Assembly: GCF_040676775.1 (NCBI RefSeq)
Contig: NZ_JBFAPP010000025.1
Location: 43,833 to 107,832 of the forward strand
Reading direction: 5' to 3'
Origin: Micromonospora_G sp040676775
GTDB lineage: Bacteria > Actinomycetota > Actinomycetes > Mycobacteriales > Micromonosporaceae
DNA: 64,000 bases
Both the position numbers and the translations under genes were made by a program. The notes under the pieces are model-generated. The model was not told the origin of the DNA. It saw only the letters and a program-made list of their open reading frames with translations, and searched no databases. Below are positions 16,636 to 25,554 of the stretch, in pieces. Position 1 is the first letter of the stretch. Every line of letters starts with the position of its first letter.

Positions 16636-18624
16636 TTAGTACAGCTCCAGCTGCTCATGCTCACCGGCGGCAAGTGGCAAATCGGGCAGTGTGACGCGTG
16701 CACCGTGCCTGACCGGTCTGGTTAGGCGGTGCGCCGTGACCGCCTCCAGCACCGCTGGCGACTTGCTGCGTGGGTGGCACCACCGACGCATCCACCATGC
16801 GGAGATGGCGTCCACGTCCGCGGTGCTCTTACGACGGCGGAACTTGTAGCTCGGCTCCGCGTCGCTACCGAGTAGGTAGGGCAGAAGGTTGTCCACCAAG
16901 CTGATGCCGTAGATGATGCGTTGACGCCCATGCTGCAGCAGGGTGTCCGACGGCCACTGCAGGAGGTCGAAGCCGTGACGGACCTTGCGGAACTTGGGGT
17001 TCACCCCTTCGCCAAAGATGCTGTTGACCCGTGCGCCGCGAGCGGTCTGCTCCGCAAGACGCACCAACGCTCGCACCGAATCCGCCGATAGGTGCGAGGT
17101 GCCAAACGACCTCGACCGGCCGAGCTGGCGGAACTCGATAGGGGAGGGCCCGCCGAGAACCTCGGGCGGGATCCGGATTCGGTTGTACTGGCTTGCGCCC
17201 GAGCCGTAGAGCGAGGTCGTTCCGACGAAAACGAGGTTTGACCGCCGACGGATCGGTCGACCGGCCATCGAAGACGCGATTTCACTGGCGTAGGTCGAAT
17301 AACGCCGGTGGTATGCCTTCACGGCCGTGGGGCTGACCGCCAGCATGCTGACGAGCTTGCCCCCTAGCAGCGTGTTGTACGGAGCGACGGCGCCGCATAC
17401 GGTGAGATCGGCGATTTCGGTTCCGACTGCATCAGATTTTGCCCGCCGCAGTACGGACATGATCGCGCGCCGGGCCTTCGGGTTGTCGAGCGCGTCAGAC
17501 AGCGCGGTGCGGCTCGCCTTCGGGTAAAGGTAGGGCGCGAGCTCTTGTCGAGCGCTAAGCAGGTCGGCCAGTGCCAGGCATCGCTTGCTGCGGAAGAGGT
17601 CGGACTCGGCGCGCCGACGCCAGCCCTCGACGTCGTCGGGGTCCTGAACTTTTTTGAAATCCGTCGGTTTGACGAACCGGTGATGGTCCCGGCGGCGAGT
17701 CTCCGCCTCCTTCAGCAATCGGTCGATTGCTTCGGCGGCGGGGTTGTCCCACAGCGTCGGCCAGTACAGGCCATCCTTGACCAAGTCATCGACATACAGT
17801 TCGTCCAGCGCTGTCTGCAGCCGGGCGGTAATCCAGCGAGCCATCCGCAGAGTCGGGGCCGCACGCAGGTTCTCAAGGAATACCGCCGGCTGCCAGCCGA
17901 TCCAGTCATCCCGCTCGGCTAGTTGTACGACAGCGCTACCGAGCGCGGCGATCCCGATGACTGGGTGAAATTCGGCTGCGCGGTCCCGAACCAGAATCAT
18001 CATCGTACGCCCGGGAGTGCTGGTGTACTGATTAGACCACGTATGACGGAAGTACCGCCATATGTCCATCAGTCTGAATCCGGTGTGCACACAGCGCTCA
18101 CTGGACACTACCTGCACGTATGGATCGATCACCGTACGCAACTGGTCGACATCCGCGTTGCCGTCACTGCTGAGGTTCTGAAGAGCCGTTGAAAGTTCCT
18201 TGCCATCTCTCATGAGGCTGAAGATCGATACAAATTTGCCTTCGAACTCCCGGGGTTTCTCCATAGCGGCGATGAAGCGACGCACCGACGGGATGGCTAA
18301 CTGCTCATCGCGCTTTATAAGTTCCTGTCGCCGGACTCGATTCTTCTCCTCGACCGGATCAGCGACTCCGAGCGGCGGGGCGATGACCACCTCGTGGTCA
18401 TCGACCCGTACACCCCAGCCTTGACCGACAAGATCAATCAACACGTGGGTAGCGGCCGTGAGCGCGGCGTTGTCATTGGCGAGGCATCGTTCGTGTGCCG
18501 CCTGACGTGCCGAAGCATCGTCGTTTGCCAGGGCGCGACCAAGCGCCACGAAGGCCTGCCGCTCTGCGGGTTGACAGCCTGGCGGGCAGGGGAGTGGGTA
18601 CCACATCTCGATCATGCTAGGCAT
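16636..18624 (-). CDS. DruA-like protein (DUF4338)
   Basis: A 662-residue protein whose middle matches the DUF4338/DruA pattern. HPVIGIAALGSAVVQL and RDDWIGW are at 220-244. GAVAPYNTLLGGKLVSML is at 411-428. SSMAGRPIRRRSNLVFVGTT and SLYGSGASQYNRIRIP are at 451-486. DruA is the defining protein of Druantia type I; its biochemistry is unknown. This copy has an N-terminal extension of about 100 residues and a longer C-terminus than E. coli DruA. Its ATG overlaps the end of ATPase B by 8 bases, so the two are co-translated. None of the other Druantia genes (DruB-E, or the large DruE helicase) is present. Family call confident; function inferred. Confidence 0.82.
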   Translation of the reverse strand: MPSMIEMWYPLPCPPGCQPAERQAFVALGRALANDDASARQAAHERCLANDNAALTAATHVLIDLVGQGWGVRVDDHEVVIAPPLGVADPVEEKNRVRRQELIKRDEQLAIPSVRRFIAAMEKPREFEGKFVSIFSLMRDGKELSTALQNLSSDGNADVDQLRTVIDPYVQVVSSERCVHTGFRLMDIWRYFRHTWSNQYTSTPGRTMMILVRDRAAEFHPVIGIAALGSAVVQLAERDDWIGWQPAVFLENLRAAPTLRMARWITARLQTALDELYVDDLVKDGLYWPTLWDNPAAEAIDRLLKEAETRRRDHHRFVKPTDFKKVQDPDDVEGWRRRAESDLFRSKRCLALADLLSARQELAPYLYPKASRTALSDALDNPKARRAIMSVLRRAKSDAVGTEIADLTVCGAVAPYNTLLGGKLVSMLAVSPTAVKAYHRRYSTYASEIASSMAGRPIRRRSNLVFVGTTSLYGSGASQYNRIRIPPEVLGGPSPIEFRQLGRSRSFGTSHLSADSVRALVRLAEQTARGARVNSIFGEGVNPKFRKVRHGFDLLQWPSDTLLQHGRQRIIYGISLVDNLLPYLLGSDAEPSYKFRRRKSTADVDAISAWWMRRWCHPRSKSPAVLEAVTAHRLTRPVRHGARVTLPDLPLAAGEHEQLELY

Positions 18625-20140
18625 TCATGAAGGTGGCGAGTACGTCGGCCCACGCCTGGCGCAGCCTCTGGGCATGCCCTCGCTCAGCAACTCGCCGTAG
18701 CGTGGCTTCAGCGCGGGCGGAGGCCAGAAGAGTGAGAGCAACTTGACGAGCAAGATCATGGTCTCTGCCTAGTTCGCTCATCGCGAGCGGCCCATATAGA
18801 TCGCGATACCAGGGATGCTTTGTGTTGAGTAGCACGATGATCTGTCGATCCCGCACGACGATTTCATATGCGCCCATCGTGGGTAACTCCGCGGCTACAA
18901 TCTGGTACGGCGCCTCGTGTCGGCTCAGGCCATCCACCAGATCCTTGAGTTCGTCAGGGATGGGCCGGCGCCCGCGTGGTAAGGATGGCAGTGACGCCTC
19001 AGCGCGCGCCGCCTGCTGTTCCGCCGCGCTCAGCGGCTCCGCCGCCTTGACGAGCATGAACCGGTTTCGGACACGACCGTTCAATGCGCGAGCGATCGTC
19101 TCCAGATCCGGTGAGATGATATCCAGCAGTTCTGGTCGCGGAGAGATTGCCTGCTTGGCGTGGGTGATCCCAAACAGTTCGTCGAGGACTGGGTCAAATT
19201 TGATTTCACACCGCCACCAGTCGTCGTAGTTCTCGCGACGTTTACCGCCCATGAAGAACCACCCGCGATCGATCTCACGGCCGGCGCGGACGATGGAGAC
19301 CGGAGGACCGGCTGTAACGCCCATAATCCGCTTCTCCTCCGTCGACAACGCGTGCCAGCGATCGATCGGGAGCTCACTAAAAGTAACCGATATGGTGCCG
19401 CTGGCGGAACCTACCGGTATCTCGTAGAGGAGATCGTCGCCAAACTGCCTACCACCGGTGATCTTCGATCCGGGTTGGAGGCAGAGAGGATCGTTTGCTG
19501 CCACGAGTTGCCCGTTCACCTGCAGACTGACGCCGTTGGCAAGGAAGTGTCTGTATATTCGTCCTAGATCGTCCCTGAGCCTCCGGGTGAGTGTGGACGA
19601 ACGCTTGTATTCCACCCTGTCGCAGCGGGTCAACCGCACCACCGTACCGGAGCCGGTGTTGGGCACAAACGCCGGCCGGTCGATGCGTTCGACAGGAGGC
19701 AGCGCAGCATCGCCAGCGTCGACCAGTTCGTCGATGTCTAGCCTCGACCAGAGGACGCCGACATCAGGTCGCCACGTGTAGACCTCGACGCGCCGGCTTC
19801 GGCTGAGCGCACCGTTCGGTAGCCCCATGCCGTAGCGCCCCAGCGACGTCCGGTCGTTGAACCGGCTTGTCCCGCCGAACGTCAGGGCCTCCGCTAGCGT
19901 CTCAGCATCCATGCCCTCGCCGTCGTCTACAACCATGATCTCGATCTGCCGGTCGGTGCTGCGTGCGGCAGCAACCTCCACCGCGACCCGTCGCGCTCCA
20001 GCCTGCAGGGAGTTGTCGATCAGTTCCGCAACCGCCAGGCCGGTCGTCTTGTAGCCAGTGTCGCGGGTTGCGAAGAGGAAGTTGGCGGGGTTCACGAGCC
20101 GAGGCCGAACGACCGGACCGCTGTCGAGTTGCATAACCAT
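18617..20140 (-). CDS. GHKL-family ATPase B (MORC/Hsp90-like), candidate defence ATPase
   Basis: A 507-residue protein with a full Bergerat fold. Motif I is AELIDNSLQAGA (E39, N43), motif II VVDDGEGMDAE (D73, G75, G77), and motif III GRYGMGLPNGALS (101-113). The second half contains PPVSIVRAGREIDRG, FGITHAKQAI and LLNTKHPWYRDLYGPLA, matching ATPase A in order. It lacks the long linker of A. The ATG at 20140 sits 11 bases after AGGAGG; two other in-frame ATGs (20167, 20134) are less well placed. It leads an operon with the DruA-like gene. ATP binding and N-terminal dimerisation are expected from the family; the target is unknown. Confidence 0.88.
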   Translation of the reverse strand: MVMQLDSGPVVRPRLVNPANFLFATRDTGYKTTGLAVAELIDNSLQAGARRVAVEVAAARSTDRQIEIMVVDDGEGMDAETLAEALTFGGTSRFNDRTSLGRYGMGLPNGALSRSRRVEVYTWRPDVGVLWSRLDIDELVDAGDAALPPVERIDRPAFVPNTGSGTVVRLTRCDRVEYKRSSTLTRRLRDDLGRIYRHFLANGVSLQVNGQLVAANDPLCLQPGSKITGGRQFGDDLLYEIPVGSASGTISVTFSELPIDRWHALSTEEKRIMGVTAGPPVSIVRAGREIDRGWFFMGGKRRENYDDWWRCEIKFDPVLDELFGITHAKQAISPRPELLDIISPDLETIARALNGRVRNRFMLVKAAEPLSAAEQQAARAEASLPSLPRGRRPIPDELKDLVDGLSRHEAPYQIVAAELPTMGAYEIVVRDRQIIVLLNTKHPWYRDLYGPLAMSELGRDHDLARQVALTLLASARAEATLRRVAERGHAQRLRQAWADVLATFMNA

Positions 20141-20267
20141 CAGTAACGCCACCTCCTGCCGGCCCATTCGCCGGATGCGTGATCGTACATTGCCGAGTCG
20201 GAATGTAATAGAGATGTTTTGAACGCGCGTCTTGGCGATAGACTACCTCGGTGTCCGGAGTAGGTAC
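20141..20267. promoter_or_regulatory. Divergent promoter region of ATPase B
   Basis: About 127 bases between ATPase B (leftward) and a small broken gene (rightward). It is clearly richer in A/T than its surroundings (for example GGAATGTAATAGAGATGTTT) and must hold the promoter of the ATPase B/DruA-like operon. No clear inverted repeat was found. Confidence 0.5.
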
Positions 20268-20650
20268 ATGACCACGCGGCGACGAATTAGGGCCGACACC
20301 CCACTGCCTGAATGCCCCGAGAAGCGAATCGGCCTTTCGTTGCTGGCTCCGATCAACGATCGACTTGACGATGTCGTAACGCTCGCTGAGGAGACCGGCG
20401 AACGAACCGCAAAGAACATGTCGCTTCGCTGATCCTTGCTGCGCCACCGGCAGGTGAGGACGTGGCGCTCCTGCTGCACGCCTACCAACGGGCTAAGGCC
20501 GGGCTGAGGCTCGCACCGACAGTTGGCAAGCCGTTCCCGACGTCTCGGAAGCGTCCTCTGCCGAGCCAGTGGTGGCACTGCCGGCTGGACTGGCTGGCGC
20601 CAGCAGCCGTGCAGCCCTTGGCAGCGCCGCGCTCACCAGCGCACCGGTGA
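20268..20650 (+). pseudogene. Small regulator-like gene, frameshifted
   Basis: The ATG at 20268 opens a peptide RIGLSLLAPINDRLDDVVTL then AEETGERT. The sense then moves to another frame that continues NRKEHVASLILAAPPAGEDV and ALLLHAYQRAKAG. Joined near 20400-20410, the two look like one short helical protein, possibly a ribbon-helix-helix type DNA-binding protein. In the actual frame a stop occurs at 20430-20432. It is divergent from ATPase B, where a regulator would be expected. The break could also be a sequencing error. Confidence 0.45.
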
Positions 20651-20699
20651 ATTCGGGACTGACGAGCAAGAGGGCCCCGCCGAGTCGCCCACCACGGCC

Positions 20700-21108
20700 G
20701 AGCTCTCGCGTTCTCGATGCCGCTCAGGGGCGGCTGCGGTTGTTGGCAGCGAGTTGGCTGGTCTCGTCGCCGTAGGTCTCGAGCCACTGCCTAGGTCGGC
20801 CATGAACGACATGAGCACCGGCTGTAGTTCCTCGCCGGCTTGGGCCAAGGCCCTGCGGCTGCCCTCGCCGCTCTCGACGTGGCGACGAGGCCGTGCTCCT
20901 GCAGGCGCCGCAGTGCCTCATTTCGCGATTTTGAAATGGGCGCAGGGCTGATGGTATGCAGCCGGTCGGTAAAGGTCATGGGTTGCCCCTGCTGTAGCGC
21001 GGTTAGGATCTCCATGGACCATCGGTGGCGGCCGCACAGACGGGCAGCGTTGGACCCGGACGGGCTGTTGCCTCCGGATGAGTTGGCCCACGTGGTAGAC
21101 CGCCTCAA
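20700..21108 (-). pseudogene. Winged-helix (HxlR/ArsR-like) regulator, degraded
   Basis: The minus strand reads ARLCGRHRWSMEILTALQQG, TFTDRLHTISPAPISKSRNE and ALRRLQEHGLVAT, a winged helix-turn-helix of the HxlR type. The following part is spread over two other frames (LAQAGEELQPVLMSFMADLG, then WLETYGDETSQLAANN). At least two frameshifts are therefore needed to restore it, too many for a single read error. It is a decayed gene. Confidence 0.5.
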
Positions 21109-21242
21109 GCGGGCCCATTACAGACGCATGGCGCTCCGGTCGGGACTCGAGGCAAGGCTTTCGAGCGGAGGGAGAGGCGGCGTCGGGACCAGAGAGCACA
21201 GCGGTCATATCTGTAGAGATCCACGTAGGCCCAAATGCCTCT

Positions 21243-22310
21243 TCAGGCGCTTTTGCGGCGCTTTCTCTTGATTCTTTCGGCGACTGCGTCGTGGTGGAGT
21301 TCTTTGGTGACGCTTTGGTAGGCGTCGCGGGTGAGTGTGGTGGTGGTGTGTCCGAGTTGTTCGGAGACGACTTTGACGTCGATGCCGGCGTCGAGGGCGA
21401 TGGTGGCGGCGCCCTGGCGGAGGTCGTGGAGGCGGATGGGTGGTAGTCCGGCTCGTTGTACGAGTTTGCGGAAGCGTTGGGTGATGAGGTGGGGGCGCCA
21501 GGGGTGTCCGTTGGGGCGTACGAAGAAGAGTCCGGTGTCTGGCCAGGTGGGTCCGGTGGCGAGGCGTTGGGTGGCGCGGCGGGCGCGGTAGGCGGTGAGG
21601 ACGGCGGCGGTGTCGGCGTCGATGGTGAGGTCGCGGTTGCGGGCTTTGCTCTTGGGCGGCTTCTGCCTGACTTCCCGGCCGTGGCCGGTTAGTTGGTTGC
21701 TGATGGTGACTTCTCGTTTGTCGAGGCGGACTTCGGAGTGTCGGAGGCCGCATGCTTCGCCGCGTCTGGGCCCGCGGTAGGCCATGAAGTGGAGTAGTGG
21801 GTGTAGGTCGGGGTCGTGTTCGGCGGCGTGGTCGAGGAATTGGGCGAGGAGTTCGTCGGTCCAGACCATGACGGGGCCGGGTACCTGGCCGGGGGCTTTC
21901 CAGTGTTGGACGCGTTCGGGTTCCCAGACGATGGGTAGTGGTCGGTCGCCTCGGGTTTTGACGAGGGTGGCGGGGTTGGTGACGCCGACGATGATCTCTT
22001 CGGCGAGGGCGTCGTTGATGGCTTTGCGGAGGGTGGCGTGGATGCGTTGGCGGGTGGAGGGGCCGGCAAAGCAGATTCCGCGTACGGTGGCCCGGACTTG
22101 GGGGCCGGGGCTTGCCTTGGCGGTGCGGATCTCGGCGCCGTGTTGCTCGATGGCGGCGAACATGGCCTTGATGTGGTGGGGCGGAGTTTGTCGAGGGGGA
22201 TGTGGCCGAGGTGGGGGATGAGGTGTTTGCGGACGTGGGACTCGTAGCTGTAGATGGTGGTTTCGTCGATCTGTAGGCCGGTGAGCCAGGTGGTCAGGTT
22301 CGGGCGGCAA
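21243..22310 (-). pseudogene. Tyrosine integrase, frameshifted and truncated at the N-terminus
   Basis: The catalytic domain is intact. It has Arg in YRGPRRGEACGLR, His/Arg in RLHDLRQGAATIALD, LGHTTTTLTRDAYQ with the second His and nucleophile Tyr, and a basic C-terminus. The core-binding domain reads well from HHIKAMFAAIEQ. Upstream of that, the sensible sequence (NLTTWLTGLQIDETTIYSYE, then HVRKHLIPHLGHIPLDKL) lies in another frame, joined near 22178. Beyond it there is no start codon or arm-binding domain. It is the only integrase here and the expected enzyme for the tRNA-Arg site, but it sits 3.2 kb from attR. It is probably inactive unless the frameshift is an error. Confidence 0.8.
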
Positions 22311-22437
22311 GGGTGAACACCACGATGTCCTTCGTCATCCTCAGATTCAGATCCGGATGATCAAAGGTCAGGCGGCGTATCTCGTGATGGCGTCGGCATA
22401 AGCGCGCTGCGGATGCCCTTGATCGTAAGAGAAAGAT

Positions 22438-22896
22438 CTACGCGAGATCTAGCAGGTGCATTTCGCCGCTGCGGATCATCCAGTCGACCCAGTAGCCGAG
22501 CCGCCCGCACGCGATACAGCGGCTCGTGATGGCGATCGCTCGGATTCCCACTCCATCGACATAGAGGGAGCAACCCACCGCAATGTTGAAGTCCTCTTCG
22601 TCGCCGTCACCGTCGCACTCACATACCATGACGCCGGGGCTGGCGTCATGCCAGTACTCGCCGCTGTCCGCGATGAAGCACTCCGAACCGCAGCCACGAC
22701 AGATGCGCTTCACCGCACGTTCTTCGAGATCTCCATGAACCCCGAAGACATGTCCGCCACACGTCGTGCACCTGCACAGCCGTACCTCATGCACGTTGTA
22801 ACCCTCAGCGCCCTGCGCCGTCGCGTACTCGGCGAGGTCCTCAAGATTCTCGCCCACCGGCCAGCCGTCGACTTCGCGGAGCACCACAGTCGTCAT
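22438..22896 (-). CDS. Small zinc-ribbon protein of unknown function
   Basis: A 152-residue protein with four cysteine groups: CRCTTCGGHVFG, ICRGCGSECF, CECDGDGDEE and SRCIACGRLGYW. These could form two zinc ribbons. A short helix follows the start, and an acidic run (DGDGDEED) lies in the middle. There is no membrane segment. It is intact although its neighbours are broken. I do not recognise the family; zinc ribbons of this layout bind nucleic acid or proteins. Confidence 0.65.
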   Translation of the reverse strand: MTTVVLREVDGWPVGENLEDLAEYATAQGAEGYNVHEVRLCRCTTCGGHVFGVHGDLEERAVKRICRGCGSECFIADSGEYWHDASPGVMVCECDGDGDEEDFNIAVGCSLYVDGVGIRAIAITSRCIACGRLGYWVDWMIRSGEMHLLDLA

Positions 22897-23143
22897 CTCA
22901 CCATGCCGGGCCTTCCCCCCACGAGCACGCTCATGCCGCCGACCGGGCGCGCAGGCAGACGGCCGCCGTCACGATCGTTGTTCGCCGTCCCGTGATGCCC
23001 TCCCGACATCCTGGGATATCGACGTGAGTGCCCTCGACAGCCGCCTGGCCGTGGCCGTTGCGCGCTCCGGCTCACTGATGAGCGAAGATGCAGCCGATGA
23101 GCCCTGCTCGCATCAATGGGTCCTGGCTTGCCATCCTGATCGG

Positions 23144-23377
23144 ATGCCGAAGCTCACAGAAGACGACTACAAAGCCACGGTCGCGTTACAACCGATCAGA
23201 GTCGACCCGGACGAGACGATGCCGTTCGACTTCTGGCCATACTTCGAAGCCATTCCACCGGAGGACTTCGGCGGTCACGACTTCTCGGCGAGAGCGGTAC
23301 CGTACGCCTGGCGGATGCCCGAGAGCGTCTACGAGCACGTCCTCGTGCGGCACCGCGTACTCAAGCAGAGTGCCTAG
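23144..23377 (+). CDS. Small conserved-looking protein, 3' end replaced
   Basis: A 77-residue frame from the ATG at 23144. It reads PKLTEDDYKATVALQPIRVD, then FDFWPYFEAIPPEDFGGHDF and YAWRMPESVYEHVLV, which looks like genuine protein. After VLV the end RHRVLKQSA is unlike the rest and runs into the antisense end of the opposite gene. The original C-terminus was probably cut by a rearrangement near 23345. Function unknown. Confidence 0.5.
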   Translation: MPKLTEDDYKATVALQPIRVDPDETMPFDFWPYFEAIPPEDFGGHDFSARAVPYAWRMPESVYEHVLVRHRVLKQSA

Positions 23378-24007
23378 CACGGACACCCGGACTCCCGCCG
23401 GTAACGCTTCCTCGCGGGCCAGGGACGCCGCGAACGGAATGAGGGCCGTGGTGTCATGGTCGGGATGTGAATCCAGCTGGTCCACGTTATTCACCAACTC
23501 CATCAGTTCGTCGACAAACTCTCGCGTGGTTTCATCTGCCTCGACGGGAACTGGCTCATCCAGCAACCACGCGACCGCATCGGGCACGTCCTCCTGCCCG
23601 CCGAACATTCGACGCGCCACCCCGGCGACGGCCGTGACGACATCGTCGTGGACGCCGAGCGGCATACTCGCCCACCGTGGGCCGAACTCGGCGGGCATCG
23701 GATCCACCGGCAGTGGTTCAGGCAGCGTCACCTCCGCTCCCGGATCCTCGTGGAGCAGTGCGGTTCGGGGAAACCTGCGCTGTAGGTCGTCCGCTTTACC
23801 GCGCTCCCCGCCCCAGCACAGTCCGTCATAGGACCGGGCCAGCCCCTTGATGCGGATCGTCTCCCAGCACAGGAACGGTCGCAGTGCTTCATGGTCCGTC
23901 TCGGGTACACCGCCAGCGACGAGAGCGCCCACCGCGGGCCACGGGGTACCGCCCAGATCAGGGGGGCGGGGTACTACCCGGATCAGTCGGTGTTGAAGCC
24001 CGGCCAA
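23186..24007 (-). CDS. Unknown protein, likely truncated at both ends
   Basis: The credible part is 23365-24007: ADETTREFVDELMELVNN and ALIPFAASLAREEALPAGVR are helical repeats resembling HEAT-type folds. Downstream of SVLGTLLEYAV the frame runs antisense through the opposite small gene and is not protein-like. Upstream the same frame continues (GATNEDSVADAARELAGL) without a normal start codon before a stop; 24007 is a TTG. It is best read as a remnant. The C-terminal helices resemble the intact protein at 24535-25233. Confidence 0.4.
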   Translation of the reverse strand: MAGLQHRLIRVVPRPPDLGGTPWPAVGALVAGGVPETDHEALRPFLCWETIRIKGLARSYDGLCWGGERGKADDLQRRFPRTALLHEDPGAEVTLPEPLPVDPMPAEFGPRWASMPLGVHDDVVTAVAGVARRMFGGQEDVPDAVAWLLDEPVPVEADETTREFVDELMELVNNVDQLDSHPDHDTTALIPFAASLAREEALPAGVRVSVLGTLLEYAVPHEDVLVDALGHPPGVRYRSRREVVTAEVLRWNGFEVWPEVERHRLVRVDSDRL

Positions 24008-24371
24008 CTCCCGAGCCGCGTCGGCGACCGAGTCCTCGTTGGTAGCTCCAGCTCGTACCGAAAACCCCAGTACGACGGCAACTCGTTTCCCTCCGTGCTG
24101 CTCCTCGATTCAGCCAGGGTGCTCGCCGCACCTGGCCGGGGGCGACCTGCTGGCCCCGCAGGGGCGCTGGCGTCGACGATGAAGCGCTCACATCTGCCGC
24201 GAAGCGCTCGCTACGCAACGCGACGGCCGGAGGCGTGTGAATCGTGCCCGTGAGCCGTACGCGACTCGACGTCCATGACCGTCACAACACATAGCACTTT
24301 AGCCTGAACGCTCGGACGAAAGCCCTAACGTCTGGTGAGTAGTCGGACATGCGGGCGCGGTGCCACCCGTA

Positions 24372-24551
24372 TCAGTCAAAGATTTCCTCGTACTTGACCT
24401 TGATGCGCCCGTGGTGGCTGTCGACCACCATGTACCAGTCGTCGTCGTACAGCACCTCGAGGACGATCGGGCTGACGTCGAAGAAGCCGCCGTGGTACTC
24501 CTATTCGTCACCGTCGAGGTACGCCTGGTACTCGTCAGCGGCGTTTGGCCA
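24372..24551 (-). pseudogene. Small gene with an in-frame TAG
   Basis: The minus strand reads ADEYQAYLDGDE, a TAG at 24501-24503, then EYHGGFFDVSPIVLEVLYDD and DWYMVVDSHHGRIKVKYEEI followed by FD and TGA (24372-24374). The part after the stop is clearly protein-like and in the same frame, so a nonsense change has split a short gene. It overlaps the end of the HEAT-like gene by 17 bases. Function unknown. Confidence 0.5.
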
Positions 24552-25233
24552 GGGCTGCCTCAATCAGCTCGAAGCCCTCGTAGTGGTAGGCCGGGTTGAT
24601 GAGCAGCGCGCGGGCTAGGTCGAGCACGCCGCGTTGGTCATCCACGGCGAGCACATCCGTGACGGTGCGGTGTAGCCACTCTGGCGCGTACTCCAGGCGA
24701 AAGAGCAGTACGAGCACCGCCTGCCTGGCCAGCGGATCATCATTGAGTAGCAGGTTTCCGTACTCTGGAAGGCCAGCCCTCAGGGCTGCGCCCACGCGAG
24801 CGGCAAGCCCATGATTTCCATGCTCGGCTTCGACCCAGAACGGGTCACAGTCGGCGAGTTCGGTCATGAGCTGAAGCGCATGGGCAGCGACCGAACGACG
24901 CGGGCAACGGCACAATGCGATCAAAAATGGGATGACGTGCTCTGAGCACTCAACGACCGAGACCGAGTGCTCATGGATCACGATGCTGTGCAGCCGGCCC
25001 ACGGCCAAGTGAAGATCATGCTCGTCGGTTGGGTTGCTGATCCGCTGCAGCAGGTGCGGGATCTCCAGTGGGCTTCCTGAGCCAACCCGCATACTCGACC
25101 AGTCCACGGCGTCAACACCGAGCAGTTCGAACGCCACGGGTGAACGGTAGAAGATCGCCAGAGCCGCCGACAACTTCCTGGCTGACGTCGTACTCGCGAA
25201 CACGCGAGAGTCCTGGTCTCGATCAGGTGGCAC
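24535..25233 (-). CDS. HEAT-like helical protein of unknown function
   Basis: A 232-residue protein made almost entirely of alpha helices: HLLQRISNPTDEHDLHLAVG, SEHVIPFLIALCRCPRRSVA, HALQLMTELADCD, ARQAVLVLLFRLEYAPEWL. The pattern of paired helices suggests HEAT/ARM-type repeats and a protein-protein interaction role. It starts at GTG 25233, about 320 bases inside the right attachment site. Intact, unlike its neighbours. No named family recognised. Confidence 0.6.
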   Translation of the reverse strand: MPPDRDQDSRVFASTTSARKLSAALAIFYRSPVAFELLGVDAVDWSSMRVGSGSPLEIPHLLQRISNPTDEHDLHLAVGRLHSIVIHEHSVSVVECSEHVIPFLIALCRCPRRSVAAHALQLMTELADCDPFWVEAEHGNHGLAARVGAALRAGLPEYGNLLLNDDPLARQAVLVLLFRLEYAPEWLHRTVTDVLAVDDQRGVLDLARALLINPAYHYEGFELIEAALAKRR

Positions 25234-25554
25234 CGAGTAGATGCACCCTCACGTACGTGCGGGGTGCGCCGTTGCCGCACGCATCACGACTGGCGCTGTT
25301 CCTCGCGCCCGCCGCACCTTCGGTGACCGCGGTGGCGCGGTAGATGATCTTCACGCCCATGCCCGATGTGTGCTCTGCGGGTGGTGACGCTCCGTGGACG
25401 ACACTGCGTGGTCCTGCCCGCCGGTGTCCGGGCGGGGCCTGGCCCACCGTTGGTGGCTCCGTGCGTGATCCGCAGGTGGCGCTGCCAGCGATGACAGATT
25501 CTGAGGGTCCCTGTCGCCCGCCGGCCGCCGCTGCTAGGTACCCTGTAGCCTCGC

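Noticed and set aside
13855..20140. Labelling the cluster a Druantia system
   Set aside because: Only a DruA-like protein is present. No DruB, DruC, DruD, DruH, DruM, DruF, DruG or the large DruE helicase can be found.
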